A DNA stretch of 64,000 nucleotides from Lepidodermella squamata (taxonomy: Eukaryota; Gastrotricha), in assembly GCA_047495785.1 (NCBI GenBank), contig JBLDXI010000003.1, forward strand, positions 1 through 64,000. Direction: 5' to 3'. The position numbers and the translations under genes are program-made. The notes under the pieces are model-generated. The model was not told the origin of the DNA and ran no database searches. It saw only the letters and a list, made by a program, of their open reading frames with translations. Positions 33,979 to 45,700 of the stretch are shown here, one piece after another; position 1 is the stretch's first letter; every line of letters starts with the position of its first letter.

Positions 33979-35331
33979 ATGATTCGCGCTGTTGTTTTGT
34001 GCATGGCGCTGGCCACCGCCACCGCCACCGTTCACTTCCTTGAGGAGTTCAATGGTTAGTCTGTCGGATATGCGACGCGTCGGTGTGGTTTAATAAGCTG
34101 TTTTTGTTTGCTATTTAGATGGTGATGGATGGGAAAAGCGTTGGGTCTCGTCTGAGCACTACGGCGCCGAGCAGGGCAAGTTCCGTCTGACTGCTGGCAA
34201 GTTCTACAACGATGCTGAAAAGGACAAGGGTGTGCAAACGTCGCAAGATGCCCGCTTCTACGGTATCTCGGCCAAGTTCGAACCGTTCACCAACGAAGGC
34301 AAGCCGCTCGTTGTCCAGTTCCAAGTCAAGCACGAACAGGACATCGACTGCGGTGGTGGCTACGTCAAGGTGTTCGGCAAGGACCTCAACCAGAAGGACA
34401 TGTTCGGTGACTCCGAGTACATGATGATGTTCGGCCCTGATATCTGCGGTCCTGGCACCAAGAAGGTTCACGTCATCTTCAACCACAAGGGCAAGAACCA
34501 CTTGATCAAGAAGGAGATCCGCTGCAAGGATGATGTCCTGTCGCACGTCTACACTTTGATCGTCCAGCCCGACAACACCTACCAGGTCTTGATCGACAAC
34601 GAGAAGGTCGAAAGCGGCTCGCTCGAGGAAGACTGGGACATGCTGCCGGCCAAGAAGATCAAGGATCCCGAGGCGAAGAAGCCCGATGACTGGGATGAGC
34701 GTGAACAGATCGACGATCCCGAGGACAAGAAGCCCGAAGACTGGGACAAGCCTGCTCACATCCCAGACCCGAGCGCCAAGAAGCCCGATGACTGGGATGA
34801 CGAGATGGACGGTCAATGGGAGCCCCCACAGATCGACAACCCCGAGTACAAGGGCGAATGGAAGCCGAAGCAGATTGCGAACCCGGCGTACAAGGGCAAG
34901 TGGGTCCACCCTGAGATCGACAACCCTGAATACACCCCGGAGCCGAACCTGTACCGCTACAAGGACATCAGCGCCATCGGTCTGGATCTGTGGCAAGTCA
35001 AGTCTGGCACCATCTTCGACAACATCCTCATCACCGACGACGTTGACTTTGCCAAGCAATACGTCAAGGACAACTGGGAAGCGACCCGCGACGGTGAGAA
35101 GAAGATGAAGGTGAGTAGTTGTGATTCGTGATTGTTGAGTGTTTCATGATTCTAATGATGTTTGTGTTTGTTTAGGAGAAGGCCGACGAGGAGGAGCGCA
35201 AGAAGCGTGAGGAGGAAGAGGCCAAGCGCAAGGCTGAGGAAGACGCGAAGAAGTCTGAAGAAGGCTCGAAGGACGACGATGAAGACAAGGACGACGACGA
35301 GGAAGTCGCCGAGAAGAAGGACGAGTTGTAA
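33979..35331 (+). CDS. CALR: Calreticulin, ER calcium-binding chaperone
   Basis: Exons 33,979-34,054, 34,119-35,110 and 35,176-35,331 join to 407 residues, the usual length. There is a signal peptide (MIRAVVLCMALATATATVHF), then the lectin globular domain with KHEQDIDCGGGYVK and MFGPDICG (the disulfide Cys pair). The P-domain follows, with three A repeats of the form DP-KKP-DWD and three B repeats of the form G-W-P-I-NP-Y. The C-domain is Glu/Lys/Asp-rich and ends in the ER retrieval signal KDEL. Calreticulin folds monoglucosylated glycoproteins and stores calcium in the ER lumen. The coding sequence is strongly GC-biased at third positions, as expected for a highly expressed gene. All introns have GT..AG ends. 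Confidence 0.98.
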
Positions 35332-37463
35332 GCGGCTGCGACAGCTCCGACGACAACCTGTGATCTATTCGTATCGACTACTTCTCGCTCTATCTCATCA
35401 GTTGTTAAAGTTAATGATAAATCAAGCAAGCAGTGAACAGTGAAGACCATCATACACATACATGATGAAATGATGATGAATACCAGTGTTCTTTCTTCTT
35501 CTATGCCACACTTACACAACAAATGCGTGCATTGCGTCTCCGTTTTTTTCTGTCTGCCTGAAGATTATTATTATTATAATTATTTAATATTCGAAGAATG
35601 AATGAATTAATCTATATATTATGTGTATGTCTGCTGCTGCGTTGTTAGGACAGGCGTGCTTTTTCAGCGCCTGGCCTTACTTTCGTAATCTATGTCGCGC
35701 CTCTAAGTGCTATTCGTTCTAGAAGAAATTGTCAACAACAAAAAAGCTAGTGATTGTTTTTTTGAACACATGCGATGAAAGAAAGAAGAATAAAGAATTG
35801 AAAGTGACTGACATTCAAAAGATGCCTGGCTTTTTTTCAAATTCTGTTGAAAGCGTTCAACCAAAAGAGTGGGAACTTTGAGACTCTGAAACCAATGAAT
35901 CAGTGGATCAGTCGATCAACGCTGCTTTATTGGCAATCAGTTTGGGTGATGATGAGGATTGATTGAAGTGAACACAGATAGTTATGTTCAAAACATTTTC
36001 CAGTGCAATGAGATGATGACTAACTTCCCTTGCGATTTTTCAAGCTGTTTGAGATCAGTTGGCTGATAACGCAGTGGTTGCTGTTGAACCTAATATAGGT
36101 ACTGCTGTTATTCTGATCACGATAGATTTCAAGCCCTCTTGACGAGTGTTGATGGCTTTCACAGGCATAATATTTATGAAGCAATGTGGCACTCGACGAT
36201 ATGGGTCCTCTTGCAAATCCTCAAGCTATGTTACACCTCACCGAACGAGTAAAGGTGGCAGACCCAGTTCGAAAAATTCGAAATTAACTTTCGGTGAATC
36301 GTTCATTTTTCATTTTTTGAACCGACTTGACCCCTCAACCGTGGGCTACTATTAGCTACCGGGCCACTCGCTGTAGCTCAAGGACTGAACAAATACGCTT
36401 TTCATCAGTTGAACTATTTTTGAATATTTTGATTTGATACCTGGGCTCATTTAGGCATGATACGAACTTTTGAACCTAAAAATAGTCCGAATTATGAGAT
36501 GCCCGGACTTCAGAGGCCGGGTAATTCAATGTTTTTATGTCAAATCAACAACTTCGGCACGAGCCATCGGAATTCATCCGGCTTTTATGCAAGTCTGGAC
36601 TACACAAAAATCACTGTAGCAGTCAAAAGAACGATCGAACTCTCGAGACCGCACGGCTATCAAGCAAACAAATGAGCCAAGTTTTACACACTATTTTCTA
36701 CGCGGGAAAATTCATTGAAAACAGCTCGCCATTTTACTCAGAACTCTGACCCAGGCTGAAATGTGTCAATGATGGTAAGAATGATAAAATAACATGTTTT
36801 TTGCCCCAATCACTCGAGCATTTTACGATAGTACCGTTCGAGTGCTCTTGGTGCGCAGTTTTCGACACTGGTGTGGCGTACCTAAGTATAGCAGGTTGTT
36901 GGAGACTCTTTTGACTTTTTTTTAGTTTCGCCATAGAAAACTAATTAGTACACTGGAAAGTCAAGGGTAAAGAAACAAAATAGACGGCAGTACCTGGTGC
37001 TGTAAGGCGCTACTATACTAATAGTAAAGAAAGTGCGTATTGAATAAGATGAAAAAAACGCGCCCCTTGAGAGCAGAGGCGCACGCGGTCAATGCGCGCA
37101 AAAAAGCGCTGTTGATCGATAACTAGGTAGGTATACCAACAGGTGATGTTGTATTATACTCACGCGTTGACAATACGCCGTCCGATAATGAAAAGCAGCA
37201 GTCACCTTGTGACTATTACTATACACTCTGCTGTATGCTATATTATTTATCCTTATTTAGAGTGAATGGAATGCACACAGACACGACGACGACGAGGGTG
37301 ACAGCAACAGCACATAGGCAACGCACCGCCACGGCGCGATATACCACCATACATACAGCGGGTGCGGCTGCCATCACGAAAACAGTCGATTTACGACGAC
37401 GTGTAAAGTCACATTAATATCACTCTACTCTAGTAGTAGCAGTATAATACCTCATCGGCTATT
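35332..37463 (+). other. 2.1 kb intergenic region
   Basis: It includes the calreticulin 3' UTR (an aataaa near 35,790) and the leader of the next gene. No exon or RNA gene is supported; short open frames at 36,146-36,749 lack any protein-like pattern. Confidence 0.5.
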
Positions 37464-39105
37464 ATGGTTGAAGTCGTGAAACCGAATTCGGCGGCAAGTG
37501 CTCTGCGAATGTTCGAGGCGTCTACTTCTTCTTCTTCATCTTTCGGCCGACATCATCATCATCATCATGAGCCGCTGCCGCCGGGCGATGATGACCGGCG
37601 CCTCGCCGCATCGGCGTCCGTCGCCGCGCAGTTCGCCAACGCGGCGCAGTCACCGTACGCCCGGGCGATGCTGCACCACAGCGTTCCGACTTACCTGGCG
37701 GCTCTCAATGATCCTGGCAATCACAACAGCAGTAATGCTGACGTCAACAACAAGCAGGCTGTTGTGAGATTCGCACCTATTGTCAACGTCAACACCATTA
37801 CACCAGGTAAAGTAATTGAAAATCGCGCCTTTCACAGCATGATTTATCGATTTACAAATCAATATATTTATTATTCTAATTTTAACACATTTCTTTGAAT
37901 CTTCACTTTTATAGAAAGCCATTTGCGCCTATCACCACAAGTTGTCAACGTTCGAGCTCGAGATCCTGCTCCTGCATCGCATGATGGACGGCGGCCGCGC
38001 ATCATGTCGGCACCGCTCACCCTGGGTGACGCACAGCACCTAGTCGGTTCCAAGTATTTTTCATGGTAAAAGATTGGGCTATAATATGGCTGTAATATGA
38101 AGTTTGTTGAATTTGTTACATTAGGAAGGACAAGCGAGCTCCTGGTGACGCCGATGCTATTCACCTCTCCAATTTGTTCGCATCTCTAGCGGCAAGATCA
38201 GCGTCGAATGGAGGCAGCACTGCTGATGGCGATAATGATCGAATGACCATCGCCTACCAAAATGATGACCAACAGCAACAACTGACGGCAACATCGTCAC
38301 AACCTGCTACTACTAGCCAACACCAACAGCCTACGACTTCTATCGAACTCGCAATGCAAGAAATGAATGGTAGATTTTTGAACAAATCTCTTATAAGTAC
38401 TTGAGTTATATGCTGAAATTTTTGCAGCTCATCGGCGCCAGCACAGCCAGGGTTCGGGGAGTGCTCGGCGCCTAAAATCAGCCGCTGCTGGGTCGCCTTC
38501 ATCAGCGGGCAGCCATCAACACGTGCGCAAGGTGAGATCGAAAAACCTCCATCCGAGTTGACAATATTTTTTAGATTTTTCTGCGAATCGCACCCTTCAA
38601 CGGGTTGCCGTTTTTAATTATTAAATTTTCTCTGGTATCATGATAATTTTCGAGGGAATAGTGGGACAAGAATTGGAAAAGCTCAGGACGAACCTGATTT
38701 TGGAAATTCGATTTTCCGATTTCTTAGTATAGGCGCCATAGGTTCGATTTTTACTTCATAAAATTTCGAATGCTTCACGTAAAATGTTCACGTCTTGGTT
38801 CTAATTTCACTTGAATTTATAGGTCGCATCGGCGTTGATAAAACTGAGCGATGCGGCGCAGGCGTCGACGGGCGCTTACGTCTCCCGCGTGGCATCGGCG
38901 CAACTCGAACGGCAACTCGCCGACCGTTCCATAGTGCCACAAGCGACGACGAATGGTTCGCCGATGAACATCAACGACAGTTCGTCGATCCATCGCTTGT
39001 TCTACCTAGCACCACAACGACCTCGAACAAGCGACAACAATAGTAATAATAACAGCGGCGCACCAGGGTCGAAACCGCGGCCGAAAAGCGGCGTCGTCTT
39101 CCATC

Positions 39106-39138
<33 letters not shown>

Positions 39139-40181
39139 TGGAACTGGTGGCGATGAAGCCGATGGTGATGCTGACGATGACGAACAACGAACAGTTGTCG
39201 CGAGCCTGGGTTCCCTTCACCAGCAGCTTCGTCACAGGCGATCATCACCAGTCGCTCAGCCAAACCAGCTCAATGGCGAGCCATCAGCATAATCATCACC
39301 AGCCGATCATTCGCAAATCATCGACGCCGGCGAGTGCGCAGAGCTACCGGCTAGCGGCGCCGCCTCCCCCGCCGCTGCCACACGCCGCCGCCGTGGTTCA
39401 GTTCCTACATGTGCCCCAACACGGGCGCCGACTGCCAGTGTCGACGGCTGCTGCTGATGGTGGTTATCCGGCTAATCTCGTCGACGGCTTCATCACTCCG
39501 TAAGTTTTACATCAATTCTTAAATTTTTTCCGACATGTTTCAATTTTCGAACTACCGGAAAACAAATTCAAGGCCTTATTACTAGGTTATTACTGCGTTT
39601 TAAGCTCATTCGCCCCAATAACCCACCAATAAACAATTAGGAAATTAACAGCATAAACACGTGATAGCTTCTTATACTTAGTTTAAACTAGCATGATGTA
39701 CTTGGTCAGATTCCGAGTGCGATCAGCCGCTGCTGCGTCGAACCGGCCGCCTCTGCGACCAACCGCCGCCATCGTGCAAAACTGGCAGCAGCAGTACATC
39801 GCCAATCGATTGCCAGCCGCTGCTTCGAACCCAGGCGGTGACGGCAACATGCGGTCGACTGGGCGGCAACACGGCGGGCAGTCGCCTCGGCAGCCGGTCG
39901 GGCAACTCGCGGCTGCGAACCGCCTCGTCGCCGCGCAGCAGCGCCGCCACATCCCACAGCCGACGCCCGTCACCGTCATCGCACCGCCTCGACACAACAG
40001 CATACCTAGGATTAGTCTGCCTAGTAATAATAGTAATGGTAACAACAACAGCAACGGCGAAAAGGCGAGACCGGGACAGCGGCCGAACAGCGCTGCGAGC
40101 GACATCATCGACGACCACCACAGCGACTTTAACATCACTATCAAAATTGACCAAAATTCGTCAAACCACCTGCGCAGCTGA
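37464..40181 (+). CDS. Large disordered protein of unknown function (663 aa, six exons)
   Basis: Exons 37,464-37,806, 37,915-38,065, 38,125-38,369, 38,428-38,531, 38,823-39,499 and 39,710-40,181 join with consistent phases (1, 2, 1, 0, 2) and GT..AG ends, giving one open frame. No domain was recognised. It has runs of Ser and His near the start (residues 20-36), Gln-rich and Asn-rich stretches including ten Asn near residue 390, a PPPPPLP motif, and scattered basic patches (RRLKSAAAGS). The hydrophobic part is too small for a membrane protein. It might be a cytoplasmic scaffold or a nuclear regulator, but nothing in the sequence decides. It converges with the minus-strand Ly6-type gene; its AATAAA lies at about 40,303. 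Confidence 0.75.
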
Positions 40182-40335
40182 TCTTTTGTCTACCCTCGGC
40201 GTCAAAAGAAGGTCAACAGATAAAATAGTTCTGCTAGCTTTTTTTCAAAAAATTGTCTGTGTTTTCATCGTGTATTCAACTAAAAAAAAGAGTGCCTGTG
40301 AGCAATAAAAACTAATTATTTTACGATTATGTTAT

Positions 40336-41266
40336 TTATTGGCAAAATAATTTCACAATGGTGGAACTGATGAAGATGAGTAATACTAACAGGTGTGAAG
40401 GTGCTGGCAATGTCGGCGGTATCGATGCATTGCAGTAGTCGGCGTCGTCGCAGCATGACGTGCTATAAAATTTTCAATCATCTCCGATTGCCTGGTTGAA
40501 ATGATAATAATAATAATTCGAACCTGAGTGTCTCGTCTTCGATTGTGGCTCTTGACTCGGAGCAATACTCAGAACACAGCCTATATACAAGAAATTTCGT
40601 TAAAATTTATTTAAAAAATATTCAGAAATTCCGGAAAAATCCTTAAGCTTTACTCAACGAGGATTTTTAGAAAAATTCTGACTTAAATACTTTTAACCTT
40701 AAATAATATTTGGAATATTTTCAAAATACCGGTATCTTTGAAATATTTGGTTCAAATCGTTAGCAATCGTTGGCTCCGTAATAAAACGACTTGGTCATTA
40801 TCGGAAAATATGGCCATAGGAAACCACTAAAACTAAGGTAAATTCAAAGGAAAGTATAGCTTGCGTATTCGTAATTCTGGACCAAATAGCCTATAGCAGA
40901 GGTTATAAACGTTTTTTCAATGTGACTAACCGGGTGATGGTGGGTGCGTTGTTGCCGATGACGCTGACAATTTTCTTGCAATAGTGCGATCCGGAGCAAG
41001 TTTCACGAGGCGACGACGAGCTCGATGCCGATGACGTCGATGCTGATACGTTGCTGTGCGTGCTGATCATCAGCCGCTGGATGTCCGTATTGCACGGCCG
41101 TTCGTCCGAACACACGTGGTTGAAGCACGCCAGAGCAACAACGCCTATGATTGGTGTCACCAAAAAATCATCACTAGTTAGGTATGCAGCTCTCACCTGA
41201 TGAGGTTGAAGAGATGAGCAGTAATAACAGGGTGATACAAAGTGATAATGGCAAGTTGACTACCAT
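40336..41266 (-). CDS. Ly6/uPAR (LU) domain GPI-anchored protein
   Basis: Four exons, 41,197-41,266, 40,931-41,144, 40,524-40,580 and 40,336-40,462, join in frame to 155 residues. The plan is a signal peptide (LPLSLCITLLLLLISSTSS), a mature domain with ten Cys, and a hydrophobic C-terminus (LLVLLIFISSTIVKLF) as for a GPI signal. The domain begins ALACFNHVC, has ETCSGSHYCKK and LCSEYC, and ends in CCDDADYCN, the CC-x4-CN hallmark of three-finger LU domains. A Ser-rich insert with an NVS site sits between the third and fourth Cys. LU proteins at the cell surface modulate receptors, channels and adhesion; the partner here is unknown. No single exon shows the domain; only splicing does. Confidence 0.85.
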
Positions 41267-41759
41267 TATGCGGGTTGACCTGAAAAAATCGAAGAGATCA
41301 AACGCAGTGAAGCGTTTTTCGCTTCTACAGAAACCAATGCGACGCGAGACGACTACACTCACTGCGGCTCGCAAAATGCAACGACAGCAGCAGCGGTCTT
41401 TATTAGGAAGCGCCGACCATCATCATCGTTATTGTTGTTGCTATTTCAGTAAAATACATGACGATGAAATAAATGCGCAATATCTGGGCATTCATGACCA
41501 TAAGGAGTCTCGATCGCAGATAATCAAATAAAAAACCGCAGCGATCCGCCTTATAATATTGCAACAATAGGCTGGTGCGCTTCAGCATTACTTTTCTATC
41601 GGCAGTTTTTCTTCGAAATTCAACAAATGACACAAGTGCTGTTTTACCTTATTCGAAAACCAAGACAAAAAATTAGCGACCAAATGTAACCAATGTTTAA
41701 TTGAATTTTATTCGATTCAGCCGAGAAAATGCGCAGTGAATAAAAATTAGGGCGCCGAT
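41267..41759 (-). other. Intergenic 490 bp
   Basis: Promoter region of the Ly6-type gene and 3' UTR of the upstream minus-strand gene. An aataaa-like word on the minus strand is seen near 41,707-41,713. No exon is supported. Confidence 0.45.
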
Positions 41760-42756
41760 TTATGCGCCGTCGCGCAGGTCGCGCTGCTGCCGCGCGTAGT
41801 CCCATTCGCTGAGCTCGCGCATGTTGCGCTTGCCACCGCCGAAATTGCCGCCGTAGTCTCGCTGGCCGATCGGCTCGCTGCTCGGCATGTACCCGCCGCC
41901 GCCGCCGCCTTCAGACCGGGCCGGCGGTGGAGCTCCAGCATTGCTATTCGGGTAGTACGCTGGATACGGATTCGTCGCTATTATCTCAGGTTTTATCTGT
42001 TATAAAATGTATAAGATAGATTATAATAAGCGAAAATTTCAATTGAATCAAGCGAAGCAAATCCGAAAAATTGAAACAATTAATTTTTGCCCAAGAAGCA
42101 GCTGAAAATTCGTAAAAATTCTCATATGGAGTTTTTCGAGATTGCTGTGCCTTGATTTCAGCGGATTTTGTCTTTTTTCAATTTTTTCCAGAAAGCCCAA
42201 AGTAACTTGGGAAATTCCCACATTTTTCATGGTTAAAATCGCCAGAAATTCAAATATCAAGATCGCGAGTGGATTTTTCATCAATAAATGTAAAAATAAA
42301 TCGAATCAAATTTAAAAAGTTGGAATCTATTTCGAACTTCATCATCGTTATATATTTTGAAAATTGAAAGTGATTCGGCGGTGTGATATAAGTTAGGCTT
42401 ACGGGTTGTACGACGTAGGGCGGAGGCGGGGGCGGGAGGTCGTAGAGCGGGAAGACGCCGCCACCGCCGCCGGGGCCGGCTCCACGGCGGTACCACGACC
42501 TGCCTTCCGGGCGGCAGCAACAGCAGCAGATGATGGTGATGAGCACGGCGATGAGCAGAATCACAACGACGACGCTGATCCACAGCAACGGGTTCGATAC
42601 TACAATATGCGAAAAGCAACAAAAACTTTTCAATATCCGTATAGCAGAAGGCGAATGGGGGTCTATATAGGAGGTCTATACTGGAATCCTAACTATAATA
42701 TGCTTAGGTCTGTTAGGAAACGCACCGTCAAAAAATGCAGCAGCTGTCACGGCCAT
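41760..42756 (-). CDS. Small membrane protein with five-Cys run and Pro-rich tail (154 aa)
   Basis: Exons 42,726-42,756, 42,403-42,599 and 41,760-41,996 join in frame. The first is a short exon (MAVTAAAFFD) whose donor is the less usual gtgcgt; it fits phase 1 exactly but is the weakest part of the model. Residues about 14-36 are a strongly hydrophobic helix (LLWISVVVVILLIAVLITII) followed by CCCCC, then Arg/Gly-rich text, PPPPPPYVV (a possible WW or SH3 ligand) and a tail ending YARQQRDLRDGA. Five Cys after a helix suggest S-palmitoylation. The plan matches two genes at 13.6 and 21.0 kb. No known family is assigned. Confidence 0.72.
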
Positions 42757-45700
42757 TAGAGGGTACTTATATGAGTCTCAGGTCAGTCGATGGGTGTGTC
42801 AATCGAACAGGTTGATTGATCCAAAAAGATGTGAGCAATCGATCAGTAGACTGAGATGGGCGATTCGTCGTTGCCGATTACAGTTGATTTTACAGTTGCC
42901 AACATGTTATGCCTCACTATAAGTATCTACACACCCTATATATTACATAATGGCATTGGTGATTTCAATTTGAACTGTGAGCTTATTTAAATTTTAGGAA
43001 ATTCAAAAAACCTCTATGATTGTTAGCCTGAAACCTAATCTATCGGTAATACACATTGGGCCAGATGTCGTTCTTCATCAACATTCGATATGGATGATGA
43101 CCTACTTGTGATGTTAGTGAACAGGTCATTCGAAGCCGTTGTAGTAGTAGTCGATGAGCCCCTGTTATCCATCTCCCTCTTATAGCAGTTTTATTAATCT
43201 AGTTGTCTGCAATATAATATTATTCTACTTATATCAGGCCTAATATGCAGTCGTAGGGTGAGACATCGTCAATTATTACCACCACAAGCAGTATGTTTTC
43301 TCATCGACAAGACCTGCTCTGTGTAGCGTCGCTAGGATGCGCGATGAAAGATGAAAGCGATACATGAAAAGCTTTTCTTTGGTTCATTCATTCTTGAAAT
43401 ATCGTCCCTGCCACTGCTCAGTCATTCATACAATCTCAAGGCCATGGTGAAAGACAGAAACGTACGTTTTTAGTAAGGATCAGCATGAAAGTTGGCAAAA
43501 TCACCCGCATACCTATAAAATGAACCTGAGGATATCAAATACACAATATAATATTTTCTTCCAGCAGAATCTCAAAATTTGGCGCCAATATAGACAGAAA
43601 AGCCATTTTTTCAATTTAAAATCACGTGAACACCAGGTGATAATGATCCTTTACATACAACAATTGCATGCGAATAATTTTTGCGACCGTTAGAGCCAAG
43701 GCTAAATCAAGGTCTGGCAGATGGTAGAGAAAATATGCTGTTTTGTGCTTTAGAATTTCAATGCGCTGTTGTCTCCTGCCTAAGCCACAGGTCTGCCTAT
43801 TGCGCGTATTTTGCGCTATATGAAGCGGTCAGTTTACGAATCATTCATATTCAATATCGATTCCAATTATACCGGTTTAAAAAACATGGATTTTTCTAAT
43901 TTATTCAACCGGCTCGAATCACAACGAAAGAACAGTGGGTGACTTTCGACATCAAGATAAAGTCGGAACCCCACATTTGTAGCGTGTTTTAACCTCAATT
44001 CAACGTTTGGCCGCTGTTTTCTTTTACGACGACGCATGATCTAAAGAGTTGAATAATTTGTATTCGGTTTCTTTACTTTATTCGCCATCATCATGAACAG
44101 AATTCATGATTAAAACTCGAAAGCCTGCGCTGTCATATTATCGGCAAGAATTACGTTTCATTTAATGCGATGCGCGGTAATAATTCCTGAATTTTTCATA
44201 AAAATGCGTGTTTTTTGCATTTATATTACCTAAAAGCGGACGCGGGTACGTGATTGGAAAACGGTCTTCATCGCCCAGGTGCCGGCTAAGCGCAGAGAGT
44301 GGTTTACTTTTCGTGATTTCGCGTGCCTACCTGGCGGTGTGGTGGTTGGTGCCTGGCAGAATTTGCGAATCGATCGCCCGCACGCGCGCGCGCGCATCCC
44401 TGTGGTTGCCTTTTTTGCGGTCTCGGTTGGTATTAAAAAGGTGGCGTTTCACGAGTGCAAAGTTTACTCAACACAGCCTACGCAATGGGCGCCGCTGCCG
44501 TCTGCCATCATCATCATGCTCATGCGATGTTATCAGCAGCAGCAGCAGCAGGTATAAAAAACTATACGTAGTAGCGAGAAACGAACGAAAAAACAGTCAC
44601 GCGCGCGCGGGCATATTATCAAGAATCGCACCTGTACAATAAGTTAGCTTGGACCAGAGTCGGCGGAGTCGCAATACGACTTGGTCGTCATTAGTCATCG
44701 ATGATGATGACTGCTATGGCACGAGGCGTGGCCAAGTGGTCACTCTCGAGCGGCTGGCACAATGCCGGCGAGTGCGCCATTAGCCGAAACTCATCTCGTC
44801 AGCCGCGCATGCTGCTCGATTTGCCGCCGCCAACAACAATTACCTAGTAGTAACTATTGCTATTATTATTATTATTACCTACTACACCCGGGTTTTTTTT
44901 GTTAGCTCTTCTCCTCCAGCTTGACCAAATGGTACAAGATATTTTTTATTTCCTTTTTGTGCCAACATGTATAACAATAATAATATAGCCGATTTCTTTT
45001 GACCTCAATTCTCGTGCTCATCTTTCTATCAGGTCATCTCATGACGGCGTCTAGCAATTACGCAATAGTTTTCTACGCACAACTACGCACAACGAATAAA
45101 AACGTAAAAAGTTCGAAAACTGAACGCACGCGATTTCAATAATCAATCGATCTTATTTTTTTCGATGCTCCCCGAAACTACCATCTACACAGACTGTATT
45201 TGCGCAATTGCAACACAGTGCTTTTACACTAATAATGCCAACGTAAAATTCTGCAGTTTTGATAAAAATTGCTCAAATTATGCACAAAGTGCCTACCTAT
45301 AAATTCCATAAATATTAGCCGGTGATCCTGTATATTTTACGAATTTTTTCGAACATGTTTTAGCGAAATTCGATCGGCTCCTGAATTATCAGTTAATCCT
45401 TTGAGAAATTGGTTCTTTGTGTGAGTAACGGCCAAAATTGTGTTTCCGCTTCAAAATGAAAGTCGAATTTCATGTTAATTCTAGGGATATATTTAAGGAA
45501 TTTAATCCATTTATATGGAAAATCCGCAATTTTCTGCTTTATGCGCGAATTTATCATCCCATGTCCCATTTTATCGGTAAATCCTACGATGATTCCTGGA
45601 AAATCGTAGCTCCAATAGTTCATCTTAGATCCATCTTCGCTTCAATTTTCCGTAATTTAAAATGTTAAGATCCTGTTGTACTCGTTTCTTGATGTCCCAA

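Noticed and set aside
44208-44642. A 144-codon frame upstream of the transporter
   Set aside because: It has no domain, an unlikely composition and no good splice or start context; it is probably chance in GC-rich DNA.
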